Below, one piece after another: positions 1 to 9,055 of a stretch of DNA of 64,000 bases (position 1 is the first letter of the stretch; each line of letters starts with the position of its first letter). Origin of the DNA: CBDBCU01 sp965242615 (lineage in GTDB: Bacteria > Chloroflexota > Dehalococcoidia > Lucifugimonadales > UBA3495). Location of the stretch: assembly GCA_965242615.1 (NCBI GenBank), contig CBDESR010000005.1:2046001-2110000 (forward strand). The letters run 5' to 3'. Under the pieces are notes generated by a model. It searched no databases. It was not told where the DNA came from and saw nothing but the letters and a program-made list of their open reading frames with translations. The translations under genes and the position numbers were made by a program.

Positions 1-66
1 GCCGATTGGCAATAAGGCTTTTACACGGCAAGACTAACCGGGTTCAGCGGAGGGGCGTTCCGCCGG

Positions 67-3000
67 TCAGTCGGCGGCTACAATGCCCAGGGAGCAGACT
101 ACTTGGGTGTGGGTGTTGGCTGGCGGCAGGTGCGGCTGTGCGGTATCGGGAAATTGCGGCAACCGGCTTTGCATTGCCGCCAAGGCTTGCCTGAAGTCGG
201 CGCCGGAAACCTTTTGCCGCATCAAGGCTTTGATTTGGTCGTTGACCCTTGCCGGCAATTCAGCGGTGAACCGGCTGCGGAGGGATTCAATCTGCCGCAA
301 GGTAGCATCATCGTTTATATAGTCCGCGCGGAGTTGCCCTAATTCCTGTTCAATGTAGCGGGCAACTCGGCGGTCCCGGCGGCGGGGTTCCAGCGCAACC
401 GGTTGGGAACGGGTTGACGCCAAGGCATTGACGGCGTTGGCAATGCGCTGATTGGTGTCCGGCGGCAGCGCAATGGCTGGAGTATCCGGTGGGCAAGCCG
501 CCCGGGTTGCCAACTCGTGGTGGGCAAGGGGCGTAACTTCGCCGGCGGAACTGGCATAGCCTTGTTTCAGCGAACCGGCCCGCAGCAGTAGCAGGGTTGA
601 ATCCGGGTTAGGGTGTTCCGGGTGGTTAAAGGCCGCCCGCAGTCCGTCCGGCATATTAAGCAGCTTGGCCCATAGTTCCGGCTGCTCCCGGCGTATCCGG
701 TTGAGAGTGGCGTTGGCTTCTTGGGCCATAGCCGCGCCGGACAAGCGGTCGTCCTCCTCGGGCATTTCACCGTCATAGATGGCGTAGATGCTAGCCCGGT
801 TGACCGCTTCCGTCTGTTGCAGGATGGCGTCGTCCAAGCCGATAAAGTCGTGGAAAGACTGCACCCGCTCGCTCAACTTCCCGGTCAAGTCGATTTGCTG
901 CTCGACGCCGGCATCGGGCAGCATATTGTGCAGGTGAATGGTCTGATGTTCGGTAGTGATGCGGTCAATGCGCCCGTAACGCTGAATGAGCGTTACCGGG
1001 TTCCAGTGCAAATCATAGTTCAACATCCGGCCGCAATCCTGAAGGTTCTGGCCTTGGGAAAGCACATCGGTGGCAATCAGGATACGGGTCTGCTCTTTGG
1101 CCGGCAGGTTGGGCTTGCCGTTGCTGACCGGGGAAAAGCGCGACATTTTATCCTGGCCGCCGGCCCGGCTGTCTTCGCCGGTCAGCAGGTCGATGGCGTC
1201 TTGGGGATAGGCCGCTTTCAATTCCCGAAACAAGTAGCGGGCGGTAACTTGCGACTCGGTGAACACCAGTATTTTCTCGTCCCTGATGCCGGGGGCGGCG
1301 ACGAAACTTTTGATGGCGTCGAGCTTGGCGTCATCGGCCGGGGTCAAATCCTTGACGCCATCGTGAATTTGACGGAGCAGGTCAGCGTCTTTATCCAAGT
1401 CCCGGGCCCACGCGGCACAACGGAAGTCGGCGGCGTTGTAGGACTGGTCTTTGATGGTGATATAATCCTCATCCAGTTCCGAGGGTTCCCGCGCCGCCGC
1501 TTCCTCATCGGAATCGCTTCCGCCCTCATCCCGGCTGACCGCGCCACTGATTATTTGGTCGCGGAAAGCGCGGTTGCTTGCGATGATGTTCTCCAGGGTG
1601 CTGCGGAAAGCCGGGATGCTGGATTCCAGCCGCTTGAACAGCAGTACCCGCATCAGGGCGGACAGGGTTTTGCCGGGGTTCTGGATTTGCTGGTACTCCG
1701 ATTTCTCCCGGGCGGCCGCAGTGAGGTAAAAGGCGTGGCGGTAGCGGCTGGCCCGGTATCTTTTCAGCAGGCGCACAATTTTAGCCAAGCCGCCGGCCTG
1801 CCGGTAGGCGTGTTCCAAACTATACTCCTGATTGCTGAGATCATGCTTGGGAAAGCGAATGGGCTGGCCGCCCAGGGAACTGTTGCGGTAAAGCCGGGTG
1901 ATGTCCTGACGCCGCCGCCGTAGCAGGATATGGCGCAGGACTTCGCCGGCCCCTTCATCGATGGCTGCGGCAGTGTCGTCAGGAAAATAGGGATACAGCG
2001 GGCCGTCAATGCCGTGCAGGCCGTGATTTACCGGGTCGAGGAACAGTTCCAGTTGGCGCAGGATGTCCCGCGGCGCCAGGTTCTGCGGCGTGGCGGACAA
2101 TAGAATAGTCTTGTGCCGGCGATTGCTTTTCAGGAAATCCAGCAGCACCCGCCGCCGCTGATTGTTGTTGCGGAAGTTATGGGCTTCGTCAATCAACACC
2201 GGCCCGGCGTTGCGGAGGGTCTTGCGGAGGCTGCGGTCCGACTGGTAGTTGGCTGCGGTCAGGCGGCCGATGCTGAGGACATCGGCGTTGATGATGCCAA
2301 ACTGCTGGTCGCAAACCCGCTCCCACATCGCGGTCAGGGGCGCCGGGCAGATAACCAGCGGGTCGCCGGCTTGCGGCTCCAATAGGGTCAGGCGACGCAG
2401 GATTTCCGCGCCGATATAGGTTTTGCCCAAACCTACCACATCGGCAATGTAACAGCCATTGTGCTTATCCAGCATTGCCAAGCCGGCGGCCACGGCATCC
2501 TGCTGATAGTCGGTCAGTTCCACCGGCGGCTCCGCCGGCGGCAAAGCCGCATCGCCCAGGGTGTCGCCGTAGAGTTCATAGAGGATTTTCAGGTAAATCA
2601 AATAGGGGTCGGGAGTAGCCAGGGGCCAACTGGCTTGCAGCTGTTCCACTACCCGGTCGCTGACCGGCTCGCTTTCCGCCCACAGCCGCTCAAACCATTC
2701 CTTAACCTCGAAAACATCGCCGCTGTGGGTAACCGGGTAATTCAGCTCGGTGTTGCCGGCAAAGCCGCTGGCGGAAAAGTTGGTGCTGCCGATAATGGCG
2801 GTGCCGGGGTTGGCTTGCAAGCCGGTGTAGCCGATATAGGCTTTGGCGTGCATTCGTTCTTTCAGGTAGGCGCGGACGGCCACTTGGCCGCCGGCAATCA
2901 AGGCCGCCAGGGTCTCGATGCCGGCGGCGCTGGCGTCCTCCTGGGGCTGGAGGGCGGCGCTGCGGCCCACATTGGCCACGGTTTCATCCCGGGCGATTCG

Positions 3001-3279
3001 TTCCTCCCGCAGGTTCGGGAGGGCGCGGTCAGCGTCGGACAATTCCCGGGGGCTGTAGCCGGCGGCGATTTCCTGCTGGGTGGGCCGGTCGGTGCGCCCC
3101 AGCAGCAGGCGTACTTGGCCCGGCCGGTTCGCCAGCAGGTCGGACACCGCCCGGAAACCGGACAAATAGAAGTAGCCCACGGCGATGTCCACGCTGTGCG
3201 GCTGCCCGTTGGCGTCGGCCAGAACCCGCCGCAGGTGTTGGCTAAAGTCCGGGTCGCTGTGGGCGTGAAGGATGGTCAT
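67..3279 (-). CDS. PLD-domain SNF2-type helicase (defence-like)
   Basis: This 1070-residue protein starts with a phospholipase D-like domain: an HxK motif at residues 144-146 followed by GSTNFS at about 164-169. A superfamily 2 helicase core follows, with a Q-like DYQQDAV (about 258), Walker A in DVVGLGKTY (about 280-288), DEAH at 364-367, SAT at 395-397, and a C-terminal helicase lobe with TDVLSQGQNLQ and QRYGRIDRI. This architecture is typical of ATP-driven DNA translocases in restriction and phage-defence loci; the PLD domain may be a nuclease but has only one HxK copy. It is the last gene of the cluster, 3 bp after its neighbour, and probably works with the methylase at 5485-8607. The exact DNA target is unknown. 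Confidence 0.88.
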   Translation of the reverse strand: MTILHAHSDPDFSQHLRRVLADANGQPHSVDIAVGYFYLSGFRAVSDLLANRPGQVRLLLGRTDRPTQQEIAAGYSPRELSDADRALPNLREERIARDETVANVGRSAALQPQEDASAAGIETLAALIAGGQVAVRAYLKERMHAKAYIGYTGLQANPGTAIIGSTNFSASGFAGNTELNYPVTHSGDVFEVKEWFERLWAESEPVSDRVVEQLQASWPLATPDPYLIYLKILYELYGDTLGDAALPPAEPPVELTDYQQDAVAAGLAMLDKHNGCYIADVVGLGKTYIGAEILRRLTLLEPQAGDPLVICPAPLTAMWERVCDQQFGIINADVLSIGRLTAANYQSDRSLRKTLRNAGPVLIDEAHNFRNNNQRRRVLLDFLKSNRRHKTILLSATPQNLAPRDILRQLELFLDPVNHGLHGIDGPLYPYFPDDTAAAIDEGAGEVLRHILLRRRRQDITRLYRNSSLGGQPIRFPKHDLSNQEYSLEHAYRQAGGLAKIVRLLKRYRASRYRHAFYLTAAAREKSEYQQIQNPGKTLSALMRVLLFKRLESSIPAFRSTLENIIASNRAFRDQIISGAVSRDEGGSDSDEEAAAREPSELDEDYITIKDQSYNAADFRCAAWARDLDKDADLLRQIHDGVKDLTPADDAKLDAIKSFVAAPGIRDEKILVFTESQVTARYLFRELKAAYPQDAIDLLTGEDSRAGGQDKMSRFSPVSNGKPNLPAKEQTRILIATDVLSQGQNLQDCGRMLNYDLHWNPVTLIQRYGRIDRITTEHQTIHLHNMLPDAGVEQQIDLTGKLSERVQSFHDFIGLDDAILQQTEAVNRASIYAIYDGEMPEEDDRLSGAAMAQEANATLNRIRREQPELWAKLLNMPDGLRAAFNHPEHPNPDSTLLLLRAGSLKQGYASSAGEVTPLAHHELATRAACPPDTPAIALPPDTNQRIANAVNALASTRSQPVALEPRRRDRRVARYIEQELGQLRADYINDDATLRQIESLRSRFTAELPARVNDQIKALMRQKVSGADFRQALAAMQSRLPQFPDTAQPHLPPANTHTQVVCSLGIVAAD

Positions 3280-3282
3280 GGT

Positions 3283-4413
3283 TTAAGCCGCGCGTACCGC
3301 AAAGTTGCGGGGATTTTTCAATACGTAGCGCCGCACTTCCCGGTGAATATCCCCGGTCACGCTGATTTCCAGACCTTCCTCAAAAGCCCGCAAGACTTCC
3401 TCTTTGTCAGCGAAGTTGAACTGGACGTGCAATGCCGCCGGGCGGCCGTCCATCTCCGACAGCACTACCGATTGGCCGTCGAACTGTTCACGGGAATTCC
3501 GGTCCAGCCGGACAATTTCCCCGGTTATCGGGGCATCCAGAAAGGGGCTGTGCCGCCGCAACCGTTCCGCGCCGCCGGCAAATACTTCAGCCGCGCTTTC
3601 CGCAAACACGAACTCGCTATCCGCAACTTCCGCCGGCCGCACCTTGGCCCACGCCAGGCTGACGGCGACACCGTGGGACTGCCGGGCCAAGGCGGCCACC
3701 GCATCGCAAAAGTTTGCGCTGGTTCCCTTGGCCGCTGCCGTGTCAAAAATCGCCAAAGGTTCGTCCCCCCCCAGCACAGAATCCACTGTAGCCCGGCCCT
3801 CCCGCAAGCCGGCATAGAGAGCCAGGGTAGATTGGCGGGCAAAGGGACGGTGGGGGATTCCTTCCAAATCCTGCTGCTCGCCGTATTCCGCCGGAACTTG
3901 GGAATGTAAAGTCAATTCGTTCCCGCTTTCGTACCCCGGCAGCGGGCGGACTTTCCGCACGTAGTCCGTCACCTCTCCGGAGTCCCGGCCGCGATAGACT
4001 GCCAACCCGGGCCGCTCCGCCGCCCGGGCCGCCGCCCTTACCAGGTCCCGGGCCTGCCCCAGAAAAGTTACGCTGTCGTGCAGCGACCAGTCGGACGGGG
4101 ACTTTTCCAGCGGCCGCAGCCGGATGACATCGGCCCCGGCGGCCAGCAGACCATAATAGACATCCAGCTGGGAACGCCCCTCTACTTCCGCCAGCACAGT
4201 CACCGCCTCAGCCATCCGCAGGGCGTAGGTATCGGAATGTTCCCGCAAGGGTGCCAAAAGCTGGCTGGTCTGCCCGTTATGTTCCTTAACCCATACGGAA
4301 ATCCGATCCCGCCAATTCTCCGTACGCACCCAATCCGCGGCGTCCAAGTAGGCGCGCAACTGGGAAAGAGACACCCGGCGCAAGGCCGCCGCATCCCGAA
4401 TTTGCACCTCCAT
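3283..4413 (-). CDS. Unknown 376-residue protein of the defence cluster
   Basis: I do not recognise this family. The 376-residue product is soluble, with no signal peptide, membrane segment or obvious catalytic motif. It has a helical first half (residues 1-120, rich in Ala, Leu and Arg) and a mixed second half. The ATG at 4413 follows a good AAGGGAGG ribosome site at about 6 nt, so the start is well supported. It lies between the DUF4365-like gene (13 bp upstream) and the PLD-helicase (3 bp downstream), so the three genes are probably co-transcribed and co-functional. Its place in a defence-like operon suggests an accessory or adaptor role; that is inference only. Confidence 0.75.
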   Translation of the reverse strand: MEVQIRDAAALRRVSLSQLRAYLDAADWVRTENWRDRISVWVKEHNGQTSQLLAPLREHSDTYALRMAEAVTVLAEVEGRSQLDVYYGLLAAGADVIRLRPLEKSPSDWSLHDSVTFLGQARDLVRAAARAAERPGLAVYRGRDSGEVTDYVRKVRPLPGYESGNELTLHSQVPAEYGEQQDLEGIPHRPFARQSTLALYAGLREGRATVDSVLGGDEPLAIFDTAAAKGTSANFCDAVAALARQSHGVAVSLAWAKVRPAEVADSEFVFAESAAEVFAGGAERLRRHSPFLDAPITGEIVRLDRNSREQFDGQSVVLSEMDGRPAALHVQFNFADKEEVLRAFEEGLEISVTGDIHREVRRYVLKNPRNFAVRAA

Positions 4414-4425
4414 CGCGAACCTCCC

Positions 4426-4923
4426 TTAACCGGTTAGCTGATGGAACATATTGACCAAGCCGGATTGGTCCAAGAGTTGGTCCCGGGGGAAATAAACCCG
4501 CACGGTAGATTCATTGGACGATACCGGCCGCCCCATCAGGGATAGCCAGTAAAGGCAATGCCGCAGGCAAGTCTCCTCCTCGCTTTGCGCCAGCCACTGC
4601 TCCGGATCCTCGGGCATCGTATAGAGCAGCAGCACCCGGGGAATGCCATCCTCCTGCACCAAACTATTATAGTTCTCCACCCGCAGGTCGTACCCGATGT
4701 CGAATTCCCGGACTACATAGCGGGTGGTTGCCTTGATTTGGTAGTCCACCCGATTGATGCCGCGCTGAGCGGGGTTAACGATAGCGCCGTCAATCCCGAC
4801 GTCAACCTCAGGTAACGACAGATTGTAACCGGCGTTGAACACTACAGCTCGGACGCAGGCTTGGGAAAGCTGCTCCTGGCTCAAGTTGGTTGGCGTCACC
4901 TGCCCCACCTCCATTAAAGCCAC
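4426..4923 (-). CDS. DUF4365-like protein, possible nuclease
   Basis: The 165-residue product carries the pattern of the DUF4365 family: an acidic segment VDVGIDGAIV followed about 20 residues later by DYQIKATTRY. The spaced D...QIKAT residues resemble a PD-(D/E)XK nuclease core (D, then Q/E-x-K). The family often occurs in restriction and abortive-infection loci. The start is uncertain: GTG at 4923 or ATG at 4914, neither with a clear ribosome site. A strong promoter lies just upstream at 4941-4968, so this gene heads a sub-operon with the next two genes. It could be a nuclease effector or a regulatory partner of the helicase. Confidence 0.75.
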   Translation of the reverse strand: MALMEVGQVTPTNLSQEQLSQACVRAVVFNAGYNLSLPEVDVGIDGAIVNPAQRGINRVDYQIKATTRYVVREFDIGYDLRVENYNSLVQEDGIPRVLLLYTMPEDPEQWLAQSEEETCLRHCLYWLSLMGRPVSSNESTVRVYFPRDQLLDQSGLVNMFHQLTG

Positions 4924-4940
4924 TGGCCGGTAATGGTGTA

Positions 4941-4968
4941 ATTATACCTTTTCCGCCGCTGCCGTCAA
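4941..4968 (-). promoter_or_regulatory. Sigma70-type promoter inside the defence cluster
   Basis: On the minus strand the sequence reads TTGACG, a 16-bp spacer, then TATAAT. It sits in the 79-bp gap between the methylase fragment and the DUF4365-like gene. The predicted start of transcription is only about 10 nt before the GTG at 4923. It would drive DUF4365, the 376-residue protein and the helicase separately from the methylase. Confidence 0.6.
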
Positions 4969-5002
4969 CCACCCCGGCGTCACTAAACCCGAATATCCCC
5001 CT

Positions 5003-5476
5003 CTACGCCACATTCACCTCGGCAATTTGCCGCTTTACTATGGCGTCGTAGGTTTCATTATACACGGCGTCTTGCTCGTCCCGGGTTAGCCCCAGATACG
5101 CGAACACCGGCTCGTCTATTTTGCGTCGGGTGTCGGTGAGAGTCAGTCGGAAACCGCTTTCGGTGCGCCGGTCGCGGGTGACCAGCGGGTGGTCACTGGC
5201 CAGCAGCGCAGCGGTGGGCGCAGCTGCTACACCGGCCGGGTTGGGAACTGTCAGACGCTCCAATTCATAGAGTTGAACTTTAAGGATACCGCTGAGGTTG
5301 GCACGGCCGCTGTATTCGACCATTAGCATGGCGACGGTGGAGTTGAGCACTGTCGCAGTTTGGTGCTGGAGCCCTGCCGGTACGTATAGGTTATGGAATA
5401 CGTCCGCGGTGGCTGTGTTTTGGATTGGCATTAGGACGGGACATTTTGTCCTGATGATGTATCCAAAGGACAGCAT
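5003..5476 (-). CDS. Detached C-terminal/target-recognition piece of an Eco57I-type methylase
   Basis: This 157-residue product looks like the end of an Eco57I/TaqI-type methylase without its catalytic part. Its segment with YSGRANLSGILKVQLYELER aligns by eye with NIEGRANFGG...LELKIYETER near the C-terminus of the adjacent full methylase. It has no SAM-binding or NPPY motif. It begins 8 bp after the methylase stop, with an ATG at 5476 and no evident ribosome site, so it may be translated by coupling. It could be a leftover from duplication or deletion of a second methylase, a swappable recognition module, or a separately expressed specificity domain. Confidence 0.6.
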   Translation of the reverse strand: MLSFGYIIRTKCPVLMPIQNTATADVFHNLYVPAGLQHQTATVLNSTVAMLMVEYSGRANLSGILKVQLYELERLTVPNPAGVAAAPTAALLASDHPLVTRDRRTESGFRLTLTDTRRKIDEPVFAYLGLTRDEQDAVYNETYDAIVKRQIAEVNVA

Positions 5477-5484
5477 CGCCGGCT

Positions 5485-8400
5485 CTACGCTGACTTCGCC
5501 CGCAGCCGCCGGTTGGTCACCAGCTGCCTCAAAGCCGCCCCCAGCGCTTGGCGTTCCGGTCCCGTGAATCGGGTTTTGCCCCCCCCCGAAATGATGTTCG
5601 TATTATCGACAAACACTCGCTCCGTTTCGTAAATTTTCAGTTCCAGCGCGCCGCCGCCGAAGTTGGCCCGGCCCTCAATGTTGTATTGGACTTGGGCGAA
5701 ATCATCGTTCAGGGCAGCGGCTAATCCCGCCGCCCTTTCCGGCGCGGTGTGGATTTCCTGCAAAGTGTCATTGGCATAGGCCCCGGGCGGCATTGTAAAG
5801 GCTTTGGCCCGTTCATCGATGATACGGTTCATCGCAATCGGCGGCGGCGCGGGCTGGCCCAAGTCGTACCAACGGGGCCGGACTTGGCAAGTGGGGCGGC
5901 GGTGAAATCCCTGCCTTTCGCCCCACTCGATATAGCGCAGCGCGCCGGTGCCTTTCAGTTCCCCCTTGTCCTTATGGCACAGGAAAATCTTGTAGGGCAA
6001 AGCCGCCGGGTTGACGATGAGACTCTGACTCTCGGTGGGGGAAGTCATCACCGGAGCCAGGAATTCCTCCTCGATGCCGAACTCTCTTGCCCGGTCGGGT
6101 TTCAGGTAAAAGAACGCGTTGGCGCCGCTGGTTATGCCTCTTTTAACGGTAGCGATGTCGCCCAAGCGCACCAGTTTGTCGCCGTACTGGTTCAGGATGT
6201 GGTGGTAGATGTCCGGAGCGCGCAGATACTTGCCGCCCCATTTGTCGCCTACATAGCCGCTGTTGCCGCCCTTGCCGTTGCGGTTAGCCGGCTTGACCTT
6301 TTCCGGGTCGGTGCCGGCGGCGCGCAACTCGGCGGCGGTCTTGGTGATGATGCGCTTTTCACCGCCGGGCTGCACGGCATTTTCAAGCTCCTCGAGCAGA
6401 CGGATAAAGCGGGTTTCGTGGTCGTCCCTGGCTTGGCCCCGGCGGAGAATGCTGACCACGGTATTGATGGCGGCGGTGCTGAACTGCCGTTCCACGGCGG
6501 ACTCGTAGATGGCCGCTACCGTGGCATTGTCCAGCAGATACTCCTGCAACTTGGCGCCATAGCCCACATCCAGCCAGCTGTTGGAGCAGACGAATACCTG
6601 CATCCCGCCCGGCTTGAGCAGCTGCAAGGCCCGGGCGTAGAAGTAGCAATAAAGGTCGGAACGGGGGACGGCGGCCGCGGCGTAGGCTTTAATGAGCCGG
6701 TCTTTGTAGTCCGGCGGCTGAATTTCCTCTTGGCGCACATAAGGCGGGTTGGCGATGACGATGTCAAAGCCGCCGCCGGCGTGAATATCGGCGAAGTCCA
6801 CCCGCCACTCCACGGCGCCGGCCGGCGCGGATGCGCCGCTGTTCTGGCGGATGTCGGCTTTGGCGGCGGCGATTTGCGCCTTGAGCCGGGCTTTTTCCGC
6901 CGCGGCATTGGCGTCGGTGTAATCACCCACCAGCTGCCCCAACTGCGCCGCGGCTATAGCGTAACCGGTAATGTCCTGCTGGACGGCATCCGGGGCGGCG
7001 TCGGTCAAGGCATTGCCGGCGACCAGTTTCAGGTCCAGATTAGGCAGCGGCGGCGGCGCAGCCTCGCCCTCATATTCCACCGCCAAGCTCAGCCAGAGCC
7101 GCAGCATCGCGATATGGACGGCGTTGGCATCCTGGTCCGCCCCGTGCAGGTTGCGGCGGATGATGTCCAGTTTCTGCCGATACTGGCTAATCGGGGCGGC
7201 GCCGGCCCGGAACAGCGCGCCGTTGACCGCCATAATTTCCTGCATCATTCCCAGCAGGAAAGCGCCGCTGCCGCAAGCCGGATCCAGGGCTTTGACCTGC
7301 CCCAGGGCGATGGCCACGGCCGCCGCTTGGGCCGGCGTAACCGCGGCGGCGTCCCCATTGTCCACCAGGGCGGCGATTTGTTCCGGCGACAAGCCTTCCG
7401 GTTGGCAGTGTCCCAGATAGCCTTTCAGGGCTTCCCGGCACATAAAAGCCACCACCGGGCGCGGCGTGTAGTAAGCGCCGTTGCTGTGCCGTTCATTGAC
7501 CGTTTCCTCAAAGAGCTTGCCCAGCATTTCCGGGTCGACGGCTACTTCGGTGTCCAGAGGCGTGGCTTCCATCACCGTAAAGTTGTAGCGGTTGAACAGG
7601 CCGCCGGGGCCGATGATTTCGGCGATGGCGTCATCCGGTACGACGATGTTTTGCCCGTCCAGTTCGTTGCGCTCGAACAGCCCGCCATTGAGAAAGGGAA
7701 CTTGCCCGACCAAGGCGGCGACATGGGGGGCGCGCTGCTCCGCCGGGGTGTTCATTCCCTGATGAAACAGGACGGCCAGGCGGTCGGCGTGAAAGTTGCT
7801 TTGCCGCCCGGCTTGCTGCTGATAATCCGACCACAGGGCGTTAAGGTAATCGGAATTGCCGTTAATGCTCAGCCAACCCTTGCGGCTGATGAACTGGATA
7901 AACAGCAGGCGGTTGAACAGGGTCTGGGTGAACTGCTCGGCTTCCTGCCGATTAACCGTTTCCGCCAGCCAGCGCGCCGTGTCGTCATAGACCCGCTTGT
8001 AGTCGGCAAAGAACTGGTCCGTAACCGGCTGGACATCGAAACCCTGCCGGAAAGCCCGCTGGGGATTGCGGTCGTGGGCGATGGCGTTGCCCACCGTTTC
8101 CAGACAATCCAGGATGGTGCGGTTGCCGGTGTTCCAGTAAGCCGTCGCCCGCCGCACTTCCTGCAAGCGGTAGCGATTGCCCGGAACCGGCGCGCCGGTA
8201 ACGAACTGGACGCCGCTGTTGTCCGGCAGGGTGAACAGCAGCAGGGGGTAGCGTTCTGCGCCAGCGTATCGTTGCAGAACATCGTTGGCGGCTTGGATCC
8301 GGGCGTTGGTTACATAGGAATGTTGCCGGCGGCCGCTAACGGCGGACAGGTCAAAATGCAGGGCGGTAAAGTCCGGGCCGAACTCGTTGGGCAGGGTGGC

Positions 8401-8607
8401 AATGGCGGCGGCCCGGTCGGGCAGCAAGGCGTTGTCCACGGCAATACTGGTTCCGGCGGCGGCCGCGTCGAAGCCCAAGACGCCGGCGGCGATTTCCCGC
8501 AAGCCGGCGGGATGTTCATTGCCGGTCTGCTGCGCCATAACGCCGAGGCGGGACTGGGCATAGTGGCGGCGGCCGCTAATACCGCCGGGCATTGCCGGAT
8601 TCAGCAT
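5485..8607 (-). CDS. Eco57I-type N6-adenine DNA methylase / type IIG-like enzyme
   Basis: The 1040-residue protein carries SAM-binding motif I (LDPACGSGAF, about residues 441-450) and catalytic motif IV NPPYVRQEEI (about 618-627), the signature of Eco57I/TaqI-type gamma-class N6-adenine methylases. About 400 residues precede motif I, as in type IIG or PglX-like proteins, but I cannot see a certain nuclease motif there. The C-terminal third is probably the target-recognition domain. The ATG at 8607 follows AGGAG at a good distance. It is the first gene of the cluster and presumably marks host DNA so that the helicase/nuclease genes downstream act only on unmodified DNA. Confidence 0.88.
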   Translation of the reverse strand: MLNPAMPGGISGRRHYAQSRLGVMAQQTGNEHPAGLREIAAGVLGFDAAAAGTSIAVDNALLPDRAAAIATLPNEFGPDFTALHFDLSAVSGRRQHSYVTNARIQAANDVLQRYAGAERYPLLLFTLPDNSGVQFVTGAPVPGNRYRLQEVRRATAYWNTGNRTILDCLETVGNAIAHDRNPQRAFRQGFDVQPVTDQFFADYKRVYDDTARWLAETVNRQEAEQFTQTLFNRLLFIQFISRKGWLSINGNSDYLNALWSDYQQQAGRQSNFHADRLAVLFHQGMNTPAEQRAPHVAALVGQVPFLNGGLFERNELDGQNIVVPDDAIAEIIGPGGLFNRYNFTVMEATPLDTEVAVDPEMLGKLFEETVNERHSNGAYYTPRPVVAFMCREALKGYLGHCQPEGLSPEQIAALVDNGDAAAVTPAQAAAVAIALGQVKALDPACGSGAFLLGMMQEIMAVNGALFRAGAAPISQYRQKLDIIRRNLHGADQDANAVHIAMLRLWLSLAVEYEGEAAPPPLPNLDLKLVAGNALTDAAPDAVQQDITGYAIAAAQLGQLVGDYTDANAAAEKARLKAQIAAAKADIRQNSGASAPAGAVEWRVDFADIHAGGGFDIVIANPPYVRQEEIQPPDYKDRLIKAYAAAAVPRSDLYCYFYARALQLLKPGGMQVFVCSNSWLDVGYGAKLQEYLLDNATVAAIYESAVERQFSTAAINTVVSILRRGQARDDHETRFIRLLEELENAVQPGGEKRIITKTAAELRAAGTDPEKVKPANRNGKGGNSGYVGDKWGGKYLRAPDIYHHILNQYGDKLVRLGDIATVKRGITSGANAFFYLKPDRAREFGIEEEFLAPVMTSPTESQSLIVNPAALPYKIFLCHKDKGELKGTGALRYIEWGERQGFHRRPTCQVRPRWYDLGQPAPPPIAMNRIIDERAKAFTMPPGAYANDTLQEIHTAPERAAGLAAALNDDFAQVQYNIEGRANFGGGALELKIYETERVFVDNTNIISGGGKTRFTGPERQALGAALRQLVTNRRLRAKSA

Positions 8608-8688
8608 AATCGCTCCTCATCAACCTTGGCGCCATTGCTTTCCCCGTTCATTCATAGCTATACGCAATTGACCCGGGACAGCGCCCAC

Positions 8689-8922
8689 CTAGTGGCCGCA
8701 GCCGCAGCCCCCGCCGCAGCCCCCGCCGCCGGGCAGCGGCGGCAGGTTCATCGCGCCGAAATCGCCGCCGGAACTCTCCCCGGCGGAAATCGCCGCAAAG
8801 ACCGATATGGCCCGCTTGGCCGGCTGCTCGCAGCGGGGACAGTCCGCCCCGTCCGCGCTCATCGGCTGCAACCGGTCAAACCGGTAATTGCAAATAGAGC
8901 AGTGGTACTCATAAATGGGCAT
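8689..8922 (-). CDS. FmdB-family zinc-ribbon protein
   Basis: The 77-residue protein opens with MPIYEYHC and two CxxC pairs (CSIC and CPRC), the standard FmdB regulatory-protein zinc ribbon. The tail is glycine- and cysteine-rich (GGGGCGGGCGCGH) and could bind metal. Such proteins are widespread and short; their role is not well established. It stands alone, with an 81-bp gap before the methylase gene downstream. Confidence 0.85.
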   Translation of the reverse strand: MPIYEYHCSICNYRFDRLQPMSADGADCPRCEQPAKRAISVFAAISAGESSGGDFGAMNLPPLPGGGGCGGGCGCGH

Positions 8923-9055
8923 AAACTACCTTCCTCTTATGGCGGTGGGGTGTTGGGGGTTATATGCCGGGCTTTTGTTTTCAGGTGATGGTTCAGTCGC
9001 AACTGACTAAATGTAACCGGCACGGCTTACGGCGTCAAGCGGCGGGTGTCAGTAA

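Noticed and set aside
67..8607. Call of the first cluster as DISARM
   Set aside because: The methylase, SNF2 helicase and PLD elements are suggestive, but no DrmA or DrmB-like (DUF1998) protein is present, and PLD is fused to the helicase.
8689..8760. GC-rich triplet repeats in the FmdB tail as a switch
   Set aside because: The runs encode a Gly/Cys-rich tail in-frame and are imperfect; there is no clean non-triplet unit.
5749..8988. 1079-codon ORF on the plus strand
   Set aside because: It is exactly antisense to the methylase and FmdB genes. High GC opens such frames; composition and lack of motifs mark it as a shadow. The same holds for other long antisense ORFs (for example 721-1923, 2461-3909, 18160-19845, 39576-41048 and 48065-49120).
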